The position numbers were made by a program, and so were the translations under genes. Shown piece after piece: positions 1 through 9,529 of a stretch of DNA of 64,000 nucleotides (the stretch's first letter is position 1; each line of letters begins with the position of its first letter). The notes under the pieces are model-generated. The model saw only the letters and a program-made list of their open reading frames with translations, was not told where the DNA came from and ran no database searches. The stretch lies in NCBI RefSeq assembly GCF_005871085.1, contig NZ_VAUP01000031.1:124001-188000 (forward strand). Reading direction: 5' to 3'. Source of the DNA: Xanthobacter autotrophicus (GTDB lineage: Bacteria; Pseudomonadota; Alphaproteobacteria; Rhizobiales; Xanthobacteraceae).

Positions 1-243
1 AGCCGGGCGCGGCGCGGCCGGTGCCGCTGCCGGAGCGGCCGGTGCCGCCTGCCCGGTACCCTGGCCGGCTGCTTCGCCGGGGGCGATGACGCGGCGCTTC
101 ACCTTCTCCACCACAACCGCCTTGGAGCGGCCGTGGCTGAAGCTCTGGCGCACCATGCCCTGCTCCACCGGGCGCTTCAGCGTGAGCGTCTTGCCGGTGG
201 CGGGATGCAGCGTCTTGTCGCCTGGGGTCTTCGTATCGTTCAT
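1..243 (-). CDS. infB: Translation initiation factor IF-2, N-terminal fragment
   Basis: These are the first 81 codons of IF-2; the gene runs off the left edge of the window. IF-2 is the GTPase that places initiator fMet-tRNA on the 30S subunit. Only the N-terminal leader is visible. It begins [19 protein letters not shown] and continues with a basic segment rich in Lys, Arg and Val that is typical of alphaproteobacterial IF-2, followed by an Ala/Pro-rich low-complexity linker. The GTPase domain lies outside. The ATG overlaps the TGA of the upstream YlxR-type gene (ATGA), so it is the last visible member of the rimP-nusA-ylxR-infB operon. Identification rests on the leader plus the conserved gene order. 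Confidence 0.9.
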   Translation of the reverse strand, partial: MNDTKTPGDKTLHPATGKTLTLKRPVEQGMVRQSFSHGRSKAVVVEKVKRRVIAPGEAAGQGTGQAAPAAPAAAPAAPRPA

Positions 244-968
244 TCCGTATCCGTTCCTTGCATCCGATCGGGGACATGCGCGTGACCCTCGCCCTGCCCA
301 GTCTCCTCGGTGCCGGACGTACCCGTCCGCCAGCGCAGGAGCTTGTGGCAGCGCTCGAGAAACCCTTCCGTCGTCGGATGCGCGAGCAGCGCCGCATGTA
401 CCACATTTGACCGCCCCAACGCCAAGTCCAATTCGATGCCGGTAAAGCAATCGACGCTGGAGACCTGGCGGGCGCCGGCGTTTTCGACCTGGCGCGTGAG
501 GGCTTTGAGCTTGCGCACCCCGTCCGGGCGTGCGTCCTGGGCGTGCAGGAGAACCCGCACGTCTCCGGAGGCGAGAGCCGCCTCGACCTTGGTTGTACCC
601 GTCACCACCTTCCCGGCCTTGTTGGCCAGGGAAAGAGCGCTGCGGGCGTCCTTGTCCAGTAAAGTATCGATGAGATCTGCAAGGTCGGGCGCCGTGGTGC
701 CCTTGCCCTTGAAGGCGCGGCCGAAGACCTTGCGCTTCAGCGCGGTCTCAAGGTCGGCGCGGGTGGCGCTGATCCAGGCGCCACGTCCAGGCAGCCTACG
801 GCCGATGTCCGGGACGATCGCGCCATCCGGCCCCACCACGAAGCGCAGCATGTCCGCGACCGGGGTGACCCGCCGGGTGGCAAGGCACAGGCGCGACAGA
901 GGCGCCCGCGCCGCCGCAAGGCTGCGCAGTCCCTCGTCCGTCTCGTCCTCGACCAGCATAGCGGGCAC
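240..968 (-). CDS. RNA-binding protein: YlxR (DUF448) domain fused to an L7Ae/L30e-like domain
   Basis: This is a 242-residue two-domain protein between nusA and infB. Residues about 25-100 match the YlxR/DUF448 fold, with a CLATRR element near residue 28 and the family signature GRGAW at 61-65. Residues about 110-205 resemble an L7Ae/L30e (YlxQ-like) RNA-binding domain ([12 protein letters not shown], then an alternating alpha/beta pattern). In Firmicutes ylxR and ylxQ are separate neighbouring genes; in alphaproteobacteria the fusion is usual. The start is a GTG; a second in-frame ATG lies three codons downstream. It follows nusA by 18 bp and overlaps infB by 3 bp, so co-translation is likely. 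The role is presumed RNA binding linked to translation or RNase P; the exact function is not established. Confidence 0.88.
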   Translation of the reverse strand: MPAMLVEDETDEGLRSLAAARAPLSRLCLATRRVTPVADMLRFVVGPDGAIVPDIGRRLPGRGAWISATRADLETALKRKVFGRAFKGKGTTAPDLADLIDTLLDKDARSALSLANKAGKVVTGTTKVEAALASGDVRVLLHAQDARPDGVRKLKALTRQVENAGARQVSSVDCFTGIELDLALGRSNVVHAALLAHPTTEGFLERCHKLLRWRTGTSGTEETGQGEGHAHVPDRMQGTDTE

Positions 969-986
969 CGTGGGTCATCTCCCGTC

Positions 987-2581
987 TCAGGCTTCAGCGG
1001 CGGCGGCGTCATCGCCATCCGCAGCAGGTTCGTCCGCCTCGATCCAGCCGGCGGCGACGCGGGCCTGCATGACCAGGGCCTCCGCGTCCTCGCGGGACAG
1101 TTCGAAGCCGTCCAGGGCGCCGGCATGGCGGATGGTCTCGCCGTCCTTGCGCTCGGTCCAGCCGACGAGGTCATCGGTGGCGCAGCCAGCGAGGTCCTCG
1201 ACGTTCTTGATATCGTTCTCGCCGAACGCCACCAGCATCTTGGAGGTGACACCGGGCACGCTCTTCAGGTCGTCTTCCACGCCCAGCTCGGTGCGGCGGG
1301 CGTCGAGGGCGGCCTCCACCTCGGCGAGGTGCTTCAGGGCGCGGTCCTGCAGCTCGGTGGCGGTGTCCTCGTCGAAGCCCTCGATGGAGGCCAGCTCCGC
1401 AATGGACACGTAGGCAATCTCTTCCACCGAGGTGAAGCCCTCGGAGGTGAGCAACTGGCCCATCATCTCGTCGAGATCGAGGGCCTCGGAGAACATCTTG
1501 GTGCGCTCGGCAAATTCCTTCTGCCGGCGCTCGCTCTCTTCCTGCTCGGTCATGATGTCGATGTCCCAGCCGGTGAGCTGGGTGGCGAGGCGCACATTCT
1601 GGCCGCGACGGCCGATGGCCAGCGACAGCTGGGCGTCGGGCACCACCACCTCGATGCGCTCGCGGTCTTCGTCGAGCACCACTTTCACCACCTCGGCGGG
1701 GGCGAGGGCGTTGACGATGAAGGTGGCGATGTCCGGGTTCCAGGGGATGATGTCGATCTTCTCGCCCTGCAGCTCGTTCACCACCGCCTGCACGCGCGAG
1801 CCGCGCATGCCGACGCAGGCGCCCACGGGGTCCACCGACTGGTCGCGGGAGATGACCGCGATCTTGGCACGGGAGCCGGGATCGCGCGCCACCGCCTTGA
1901 TCTCGACGATGCCGTCGTAGATCTCGGGCACTTCCTGCGCGAACAGCTTGGCCATGAACTGGGGATGGGTGCGCGACAGGAAGATCTGCGGCCCGCGCGG
2001 CTCGCGGCGCACGTCATAGACATAGGCGCGGATGCGGTCGCCGGTCTTCACCGTCTCGCGCGGCAGCAGCTCGTCGCGGCGCAGGATGCCTTCGCCACGG
2101 CCGAGGTCCACCACCACGTTGCCATATTCGACCCGCTTGACGAGGCCGTTCACCACGTCGCCGATGCGGTCCTTGAATTCGTCATACTGCCGGTCGCGCT
2201 CGGCCTCGCGCACCTTCTGCACGATGACCTGCTTGGCCGACTGGGCCGCGATGCGGCCGAAATCGAACGGGGGCAGGGTGTCGGCGATGGTGTCGCCCAC
2301 CTGCGCCGCCGGATTGTGGCGCCGGGCGCCGTCCAAAGTGATCTCGGTGGCCGTGTTCTCCACCTCGTCCACCACCAGCAGGTGGCGGGCCAGACGCAGC
2401 TCGCCGGTCTTGGCGTTGATGTCGGCGTGGATGTCCGTCTCCTGGCCGTAGCGCGAGCGCGCGGCCTTGGCGATGGCATCTTCCATGGCGGCAATCACGA
2501 TGCTGCGGTCGATGGACTTTTCCCGCGCGACCGCATCGGCGATCTGCAGCAGTTCCAGCCGGTTTGCGCTGACGGCAACCA

Positions 2582-2582
<1 letters not shown>
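987..2582 (-). CDS. nusA: Transcription termination/antitermination factor NusA
   Basis: NusA is a 531-residue RNA polymerase-associated factor that modulates pausing, intrinsic termination and antitermination. The order of domains is visible: an N-terminal RNAP-binding domain (about 1-130), an S1 domain (about 140-205), two KH domains with the GxxG-type loops GMRG (258-261) and GRRG (324-327), then an acidic C-terminal region with helix-hairpin-helix-like AR repeats (about 365-510). The length is normal for alphaproteobacteria. Its ATG shares one base with the rimP stop (TGATG), which indicates translational coupling. The order rimP-nusA-ylxR-infB is strongly conserved in bacteria. Confidence 0.98.
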
Positions 2583-3803
<1,221 letters not shown>

Positions 3804-4319
3804 TCAGGCGATGGCGTCCAGCTCGGCGTCGGTGAGCGCGCCGGGCACGATGGTGATCGGCACCGGGAACCGCGCGGCATGGCCGGCCGCCAGCACCGTG
3901 ACCAGTGGGCCGGGGCCCTCCTTTCCGACGCCGGCCGCCAGCACCAGGATGGCGATGTCGCGATCCTCCGCGATCAGCCGGGCGATGGCTTCGGCCGGGG
4001 CGCCTTCCTTGACCACAAGATCGGGCGTGATACCGGCCACCTGGCGGGCGCGGGCGGCGAACTTCTGGAGCCGCGCCTCCATCTCCTCATGGGCTTCCGC
4101 GCGCATCAGGTCGGCGACGCCAAGCCATTGCTGGGCCACGCCCTCCAGCTCCAGCACCCCGAGCAGGACCAGGCCGCCTTGCGTGCCGGCAGCGCGGCGG
4201 GCGGCATAATAGATGGCGCGGTCGCATTCTGGGGTGTCGTCCACCACCACCAGGAACTTGCGGCGGTGGCCGGGCTCCCGGCTGCGGCGGGGTGTTGTTG
4301 GTTGCGGCGTTGTGGTCAT
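3804..4319 (-). CDS. Universal stress protein (UspA family)
   Basis: This 171-residue cytosolic protein has a single Usp domain. After a basic N-terminus it shows the first strand and helix typical of the fold (FLVVVDDTPECDRAIYYAARRA), and it ends with a conserved strand FPVPITIVPG. Usp proteins bind ATP or act as small stress-response homodimers. The C-terminal nucleotide-binding GxxG-9x-G[ST] motif is not clear: residues near VLAAGVGKEGPGPLVTVLAAG only partly resemble it, so ATP binding is uncertain. The start chosen is the ATG at 4319; a much longer open frame upstream has no domain support. It is divergent from the GlcG-like gene. Confidence 0.85.
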   Translation of the reverse strand: MTTTPQPTTPRRSREPGHRRKFLVVVDDTPECDRAIYYAARRAAGTQGGLVLLGVLELEGVAQQWLGVADLMRAEAHEEMEARLQKFAARARQVAGITPDLVVKEGAPAEAIARLIAEDRDIAILVLAAGVGKEGPGPLVTVLAAGHAARFPVPITIVPGALTDAELDAIA

Positions 4320-4667
4320 GGCAGCAGCCGGAGGGGCGCGCGGGGCGCTTCGGGCGCCGGGCAGACCGGGGGGCGGGAAGGACGGCGCATTCAGAAGGCC
4401 CAGGTGAGCGCCACATGGGCGCGAAGAACCGGCAGACTGACCCATGGTGCCATGCCGGCATGGCCGAGGGGGAGGAAAATGTCGGCGTGGCCGATCGTGC
4501 CGGGGCACGGCACCGGGGGATTGGCGAGGCGGCGACGGCAAGACTGCATTGCCCGCGAAGGCCGTGCTTCGCGATTCAACCCCGGGCGAATCTGCTCTAA
4601 AGACGGGCCTTCCATTTCCGCAAGACAGGCGGCCGCGCGGGGCGCGCGCCGGCAAGGAGAGGCCCTC
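4320..4667. other. Divergent intergenic region, usp / glcG-like
   Basis: A 348-bp gap between two divergently transcribed genes. It is GC-rich, and I see no convincing promoter hexamers, operator or RNA gene. A good ribosome binding site (GGCAAGGAGAGG) precedes the GlcG-like gene at the right end. Confidence 0.4.
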
Positions 4668-5117
4668 ATGACCAGCACAGCCACCGATCTCACCCTGGAG
4701 GCGGCGCAGACCATCGTTGCCGCGGCCCTCGCCCACGCCCGCGCCGGCGCCATGAACCCGCTCGCGGTGTGCGTGCTCGATGCCCGCGGCGCGCTCAAGG
4801 CCTATGCGGCGGAAGACGGCACCAGCCTCAACCGCGGCGAGATCGCCCGTGGCAAGGCCAACGGCGCACTGGCGCTGGGCATGGGGTCGCGGTCCCTGTT
4901 CAAGCGGGCCAAGGACCAGCCCTTCTTCATCTCCGCCGCCACCGCCGCCATCGGCGGCTCGCTGGTCCCGGTGCCGGGCGGCGTGCTGATCCGCTCTGCC
5001 TCCGGCAGCATCATCGGCGTGGTGGGGATTTCCGGGGATACCTCGGACAATGACGAGGCGAGCGCCCTCGCTGGAATCACCGCCGCCGGCCTCGTGGGGG
5101 ATCCCGGCCAGGACTGA
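4668..5117 (+). CDS. GlcG/HbpS family protein (DUF336)
   Basis: A 149-residue single-domain protein of the GlcG/HbpS family, which includes haem-binding HbpS of Streptomyces and the GlcG/PduO-C group. Visible family features are the N-terminal helix with LTLEAAQTIVAAALAHA, the strand PLAVCVLDARGALKAYAAEDG, the RGEIARGKANGALALG helix, and the Gly-rich end VPGGVLIRSASGSIIGVVGISG. No signal peptide is seen. The family is often annotated as haem-binding or cofactor-related, but the ligand cannot be told from sequence. A clear Rho-independent terminator follows the stop, so it is probably monocistronic. Confidence 0.85.
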   Translation: MTSTATDLTLEAAQTIVAAALAHARAGAMNPLAVCVLDARGALKAYAAEDGTSLNRGEIARGKANGALALGMGSRSLFKRAKDQPFFISAATAAIGGSLVPVPGGVLIRSASGSIIGVVGISGDTSDNDEASALAGITAAGLVGDPGQD

Positions 5118-5124
5118 GGACGAA

Positions 5125-5155
5125 AAAAGGCCCGGAGGGTCGCGCCGGGCCTTTT
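5125..5155 (+). terminator. Rho-independent terminator
   Basis: The inverted repeat AAAAGGCCCGG / CCGGGCCTTTT forms a GC-rich stem ending in a T-run, eight bases after the stop of the GlcG-like gene. The A-tract on the left arm suggests it could also work in reverse for the convergent nitroreductase gene. Confidence 0.88.
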
Positions 5156-5205
5156 AGGGTATCGCGTCAGTTTGAAGCCGAGTGCGGCCGCTCCCGAAGT
5201 GCGGT

Positions 5206-5275
5206 CCGCTCCCTCCCCCGCAAGCGGGAGAGGGTTCGCACCGTGCCGGTCGACAGCCGGCTCTCAAGACCGCGC
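5206..5275. repeat. Dispersed palindromic intergenic repeat, copy 1
   Basis: The core CTCCCCCGCAAGCGGGAG is a near-perfect palindrome. It is followed by a stretch (about 5230-5275) that recurs in inverted orientation at 14000-14060, with GTCGACC and GGCTCTC elements in both. Further copies of the core lie at 14044, 14150, 26065 and 26165. It sits between convergent genes. Confidence 0.7.
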
Positions 5276-5288
5276 GGCCCTTTTCCGC

Positions 5289-5879
5289 TCAGACGATCTG
5301 CGCGGCGTCGGCGAAGGCGAGGCGCGGCAGGCGGGGCATCACCTTGGAGGCGTCGCCGTGGCCGATGGCGGCGATGAAATTGGTCTTCACCGTGCCGCTG
5401 GGGAAGAATTCCGCATCCACCTTGGCCGCGTCGAAGCCGGACATGGGGCCCACATCCAGCCCCAGCGCCCGCGCCGCGAGGATGAGATAGGCGCCCTGCA
5501 GCGAGGAATTGCGGAAGGCGTGGGGCTCGATGGCCGCCGGATTGTTCACGAAGATGTCGCGGAAGCCCGGATTGTGCGGGAACACCTCGGGGATCTTGTC
5601 GTGGAAGGCGAGGTCATAGCCGATGATCGCGATGACCGGCGCGGCCAGAGCCTTCAGGTTGCCCTGCGACAGGGCCGGGCGCAGGCGCTCCTTGGCCTCG
5701 GGGCTGGTGACGAAGACGAAGCGGGCGGGCTGGGTGTTGGCCGAGGTGGGGCCATACTTGACCAGATCGTAGAGGGCGCGGATCTCCGCCTCGGTCACCG
5801 GCTGGTCGGTCCAACCGTTCTGCGAGCGGGCTTCGAGGAACAGGCGGTCGATGGCGGCCTGGTCGATCTTGCTGGTCAT
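5289..5879 (-). CDS. Nitroreductase family protein, RutE/malonic semialdehyde reductase type
   Basis: A 196-residue FMN-dependent nitroreductase-fold protein whose length matches RutE (196 in E. coli). Conserved features include YGPTSANTQPARFVFV near residue 42 (FMN-phosphate-binding arginine region), FRNSSLQGAYLILAARALGLDVGPMSGFD, and a C-terminal segment ending FIAAIGHGD. RutE-type enzymes reduce malonic semialdehyde to 3-hydroxypropionate in uracil catabolism, but no other rut genes are here, so substrate and role are inferred from family similarity only. The start was taken at the ATG before MTSKIDQAAI. Confidence 0.85.
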   Translation of the reverse strand: MTSKIDQAAIDRLFLEARSQNGWTDQPVTEAEIRALYDLVKYGPTSANTQPARFVFVTSPEAKERLRPALSQGNLKALAAPVIAIIGYDLAFHDKIPEVFPHNPGFRDIFVNNPAAIEPHAFRNSSLQGAYLILAARALGLDVGPMSGFDAAKVDAEFFPSGTVKTNFIAAIGHGDASKVMPRLPRLAFADAAQIV

Positions 5880-6094
5880 GGCGAAATGTCCTTGGGGCAA
5901 TCGGGGCGCGGCGCGTGCCTGGGCCCGCGCGCATCGGGGAAGCATCGCCAACGACGTAGGACGACGCGGGCGTCGCTACAATGGCCCCGCTTGCAAGCGG
6001 GCTCTTGCAGCACTGCACGACGGCTGTCATCAGCGCGTCTGATCCCTCCCCCACCGCAATTGATGGGTGCTTCCCCGTCGAAGCCTCTATAAGA

Positions 6095-6129
6095 CCACCG
6101 GCTGATGAGGGGGTCTCATCGGCCGGTGG
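6095..6129. repeat. Inverted repeat / RNA hairpin
   Basis: CCACCGGCTGATGAG and CTCATCGGCCGGTGG pair over 15 bp with a single T-G opposition (a G-U wobble in RNA) around a 5-nt GGGGT loop. There is no T-run after it, so it is not a standard terminator. It lies about 130 bp upstream of the aminotransferase. Confidence 0.75.
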
Positions 6130-6197
6130 CTTTGAGTCCGTGCGGTCCCTGGGTGATGCCTCCCGGCATCGCTTGAAGACCGGGACCGAGGGTCCAA

Positions 6198-6233
6198 GTC
6201 GCCGCCTGTCCCGATGTCGCCGCCTGTCCCGAT
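6198..6233 (+). repeat. Tandem duplication of an 18-bp unit
   Basis: GTCGCCGCCTGTCCCGAT occurs twice head to tail, ending 22 bp before the aminotransferase ATG. Confidence 0.85.
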
Positions 6234-6255
6234 CGCCCCGTTCCGCGAGCCTGCC

Positions 6256-7539
6256 ATGAATTCGCGTGCGTTCCCTGCGCCTGAAGATCCCTCCGCCCAT
6301 TCTGCATCCGCCCACCTGCCGCTGACGCCCGTCGGCGCGGGGGAAGACCCCTATCTGGAGCGGGTGCGCGACCATATCCGCACCCTGCCCGAGAGCGGCA
6401 TCGTCGAGGTGATGAACTACGGCCGCGACCGGCCCGGCATGATCCCGCTTTGGGCCGGGGAGGGGGATGTCGCCACCCCGCCCTTCATCTGCGAGGCCGC
6501 CGCCACCGCGCTGCACGCCGGCGAGACCTTCTACACCTGGCAGCGCGGCCTGCCGGAACTGCGCGGCGCCATCGCCCGCTATATGGCGCGCACCTATGGC
6601 GTTACTGAAAATCCGGACCGCTATTTCGTCACCGGCTCGGGCATGCAGGCGATCCATATCGCGCTGGCCATGGCGGTGGGGGCCGGGGACGAGGTGATCA
6701 TTCCCTCCCCGTCCTGGCCCAATGCCGCCGCCGCGGCGCAGAAGGCGGGGGCGCGGCCGGTTTACGTGCCCTTCGCCTACGGCAAGGACGGCTTCAGCCT
6801 GGACCATGAGCGGCTGGCGGAGGCCATCACGCCGCGCACCCGCGCCATCTTCCTCAACACCCCGGCCAATCCCACCGGCTTCGTGGCCACCCACGACGAC
6901 CTCAGGGCGGTGCTGGCGCTGGCCCGCCGGCACGGTCTGTGGATCATCGCCGACGAGATCTACGGCCGCTTCTATTATGGCGACGCGCCCCGCGCCCCCT
7001 CTTTCCACGACGTGATGGACGAGGGTGACCACATCCTGTTCGTGCAGACCTTCTCCAAGAACTGGGCCATGACCGGCTGGCGCGTGGGCTGGATCGAGGC
7101 CGACCCGCGGCTCGGGCAGGTCATCGAGAACCTGATCCAGTATTCCACCTCCGGCGTCGCCGCCTTCATGCAGCGCGGCGCCGTGGCGGCGCTTGATCAG
7201 GGCGAGGATTTCGTCGCCGCGCAGATCGCCCGCGCCCGAAAAGGACGCGACCTCGTCGCCGACGCGCTGATCGCCACCGGAAAGGTGGACCTGGTGAAGC
7301 CGCCCGGCGCCTTCTACCTGTTCTTCGGCATCGAGGGCCGGAGCGACGTGCGCAGCCTCGGTCTCACTTTGGTGGACGAGGCCAACGTGGGCCTTGCCCC
7401 CGGCACCGCCTTCGGTCCCGGCGGGGAAGGTTTCATGCGGCTGTGCTTTGCCCGGGGTGATGCCCAGCTCGCCGAGGCGAGCCGCCGCCTCGTGGCCTGG
7501 CTTCAGGGAGACGGGCTCACGGGAGCAGGCGCGGCGTGA
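6256..7539 (+). CDS. Class I/II PLP-dependent aminotransferase
   Basis: A 427-residue fold-type I aminotransferase of the AspC/AAT-like class. The PLP lysine is K268 in QTFSKNWAMTGWRVGW. The aspartate that contacts the pyridine nitrogen is D233 in IADEIYGRFYY, and the NTPANPTG motif holds the conserved asparagine. The arginine near the C-terminus that binds the alpha-carboxylate is expected in MRLCFARG. The N-terminal 30 residues are not conserved, so the true start could be slightly different; the ATG at 6256 was preferred over one 42 bp upstream inside a tandem repeat. It overlaps the next gene by 4 bp (GTGA). Amino-acid specificity is not evident. Confidence 0.88.
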   Translation: MNSRAFPAPEDPSAHSASAHLPLTPVGAGEDPYLERVRDHIRTLPESGIVEVMNYGRDRPGMIPLWAGEGDVATPPFICEAAATALHAGETFYTWQRGLPELRGAIARYMARTYGVTENPDRYFVTGSGMQAIHIALAMAVGAGDEVIIPSPSWPNAAAAAQKAGARPVYVPFAYGKDGFSLDHERLAEAITPRTRAIFLNTPANPTGFVATHDDLRAVLALARRHGLWIIADEIYGRFYYGDAPRAPSFHDVMDEGDHILFVQTFSKNWAMTGWRVGWIEADPRLGQVIENLIQYSTSGVAAFMQRGAVAALDQGEDFVAAQIARARKGRDLVADALIATGKVDLVKPPGAFYLFFGIEGRSDVRSLGLTLVDEANVGLAPGTAFGPGGEGFMRLCFARGDAQLAEASRRLVAWLQGDGLTGAGAA

Positions 7540-8639
7540 GTTCGCTCGCCTATCAGTTGCGGTCGGCCGTCGCGGCGGCGGTGACTTTGGGGGCGGGCGC
7601 CCTCGGCGGCGGCGTGTTCGCCGCCCTGGGCCTGCCCGCGGCCTGGATCTCCGGCGCGCTGGTGGTATCCATCGCACTTGCCGTGGCGGGGGTGCGGATC
7701 GCGGTGCCCGAATGGATCCGCTTCCTCGCCTTCATCGTGCTCGGCACCTCCATGGGCACGGCGCTGACGCCGGAAACCTTCGCGCGCGCCGCCACCTGGC
7801 CGGTCAGCATGGCGTGCCTTGGGGCCAGCGTGCTCGCCACCATGGCGGGGGGCGCCCTGTTCCTCAATCGCGTCGCCGGCTGGAGCCGGGAGACCGCTTT
7901 CTGGGCCTCCGCCCCTGGCGCCTTCGGCACCGTGGTGGCCATGGCGGCCGACACCAATGCGGACCTGCGCAAGGTGGCGTTCGCCCAGGCCCTGCGCCTG
8001 TTCCTGCTGGTGGCGGCCCTGCCCAATGTGCTGGGCGCCGCAGGGCTCACGGCCGGCGGCCTGCCGCCGCCGCCCCATGTGTCGACGGCGCTGGAGGTGG
8101 TGATCCTTCTCGCCGTCTGCGTCACCACCGGCCTGGGCGCGGCATGGCTGAAGGTGCCGGGCGGGCTCATCCTCGGTGCGCTCGCTGGCAGCGCGGCGCT
8201 GCACGCCACCAGCCTCTCCAGCGCCGTGCTGCCGCAAGCCTTCATCGTGCCGGCCTTCGTGGTGCTGGGGGCGAGCGTGGGGGTGCGCTTCCTCGGCACC
8301 ACGCTGGGCACCATCCGGGCCTATTTCTTCGCCTCGCTGGGCGCCTTCGTGGTGGCGGTCAGCATCTCCACCCTGTTCGCCCTGCTGGCGGCGTGGCTGA
8401 CGGGGGATGATCTCGGCAAGCTCGTCACCGCCTTCGCCCCCGGCGCGCTGGAGGCCATGACCGCGCTGGGCTTCGCCCTCGGCTACGACCCGGCCTTCAT
8501 GAGCGCCCACCACCTGTTCCGCTTCGCCGGACTGTCGGTCGCCTTGCCGGTGGCGGCACGGCTGCTGTTCGCTGTGGTGGAGGAGGCGAAAGAGGTAACG
8601 CGGCACGTGGCGCCGACGGACGGCGAGCACACGAAATAG
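7536..8639 (+). CDS. AbrB-family membrane protein (putative ammonia monooxygenase-like permease)
   Basis: A 367-residue integral membrane protein with about ten hydrophobic helices in two homologous halves (GALGGGVFAALGLPAAWISGAL near residue 25; GLGAAWLKVPGGLILGALAGS in the second half). This duplicated pattern defines the bacterial family named AbrB after a misnomer; it is unrelated to the Bacillus DNA-binding AbrB. The function is unknown, probably transport. The start is GTG, overlapping the aminotransferase stop by 4 bp, which implies coupled expression. Only the family assignment is well supported. Confidence 0.82.
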   Translation: MSSLAYQLRSAVAAAVTLGAGALGGGVFAALGLPAAWISGALVVSIALAVAGVRIAVPEWIRFLAFIVLGTSMGTALTPETFARAATWPVSMACLGASVLATMAGGALFLNRVAGWSRETAFWASAPGAFGTVVAMAADTNADLRKVAFAQALRLFLLVAALPNVLGAAGLTAGGLPPPPHVSTALEVVILLAVCVTTGLGAAWLKVPGGLILGALAGSAALHATSLSSAVLPQAFIVPAFVVLGASVGVRFLGTTLGTIRAYFFASLGAFVVAVSISTLFALLAAWLTGDDLGKLVTAFAPGALEAMTALGFALGYDPAFMSAHHLFRFAGLSVALPVAARLLFAVVEEAKEVTRHVAPTDGEHTK

Positions 8640-8818
8640 TGTTCCGCAACGTTAGTCCGGCGCTTGCCCCGCTACCGCTTCCTCGCCAAACAGGTTCGGC
8701 CTTCCCTGCGGGGGTGGTGCGGCGGTATTGCGCCTCGCGGCTCCTTGTGGGGCGGGGAACGGTGCCGTGGTATTGGCTGGCGGGTGCGTCGGACGACGCC
8801 GGACTCTGGAGGTTGGGT

Positions 8819-9229
8819 TTGCGGATACTCGATGATTTGGCCCTTCTGGCCGGCCGGCTGCTGATGGCATCCCTGTTCCTGCCCGCGGGCATCGGCAAGA
8901 TCAGCAAGGTGGCCGGCTTTGCCGCGAGCCTTGCCGCCAAGGGCGTACCCATGCCGACCCTGATGGCCTATCTCACCATCGCGGTGGAAATCGGCGGCGG
9001 CCTGCTGCTGATCCTCGGCGTCATCCCGCGCATCGTCGCGGTGGTGCTGGCCGGCTTCGTGGTGATCGCCACCGCCACCTCGCATGTGTTCTGGACGATC
9101 GCGGACCCGGGCGCCGCGGCGGGCCAGCAGATCCATTTCTTCAAGAACGCGGCCATCATGGGCGGTTTGCTGTTCTATTTCGTCGCCGGCCCGGGCCGTT
9201 TCGCTCTCGGCCGCAAGGAATGGAACTGA
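8819..9229 (+). CDS. DoxX family membrane protein
   Basis: A small membrane protein (136 residues from the proposed start) with four hydrophobic helices and the DoxX-type opening LLMASLFLPAGIGKISKVAGFAA. The family includes subunits of thiosulfate:quinone oxidoreductase and the MnoX/DoxX redox proteins, but most members have no known function. I chose TTG at 8819 because GGAGG lies six bases upstream and the length then fits the family; an open frame reaches back to a GTG at 8639 but adds 60 residues without homology. It may be transcribed with the two genes upstream. Confidence 0.75.
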   Translation: MRILDDLALLAGRLLMASLFLPAGIGKISKVAGFAASLAAKGVPMPTLMAYLTIAVEIGGGLLLILGVIPRIVAVVLAGFVVIATATSHVFWTIADPGAAAGQQIHFFKNAAIMGGLLFYFVAGPGRFALGRKEWN

Positions 9230-9287
9230 GCGCCCGTTTGACAATGCGCCCGGGTAGGGGATTGCAGCCCTCGCACGGGCTTTATCA

Positions 9288-9459
9288 CCGTCATGCCCGG
9301 GCTTGACCCGCAAGTCGGCCGTTGACGACGTGCGTCCCTGAGAACGGAACTCGCAAACGTGCGGGTTCCGACCACCCTCGCGCGGGGTCTGGGAGCAATC
9401 TTGGTGAGATTTTCCAAGCGGTTAGGCGCGGATGCCCGGGACAAGCCCTGGCATGACGG
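9288..9459. repeat. Large imperfect inverted repeat
   Basis: Two 23-bp arms (9288-9310 and 9437-9459) are reverse complements with two mismatches, separated by 126 bp. Each contains the CATGCC / GGGCTTG words of a common alphaproteobacterial intergenic repeat. The spacer has no gene. It lies between convergent doxX and the YgjP-like gene. Confidence 0.75.
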
Positions 9460-9529
9460 AGTGATCGCGCCTTTGCCCTTTTGAATGTCAAAATAGGCTC
9501 CAAGCGGGGCGCACGTCCCGAGTGGGGGT

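Larger units (their letters stand above)
5880..6255. other. Divergent intergenic region, nitroreductase / aminotransferase
   Basis: A 376-bp gap with several structured elements: a 14-bp perfect palindrome CCGCTTGCAAGCGG at 5987-6000, a 15-bp-arm hairpin at 6095-6129, and a tandem duplication of 18 bp at 6198-6233 (last two listed separately). No gene is supported here. Confidence 0.6.

Noticed and set aside
5614-7677. A 687-codon open frame on the minus strand across the nitroreductase-aminotransferase gap
   Set aside because: It runs antisense to the aminotransferase, with Arg/Gly/His-rich shadow composition and no recognisable domain.
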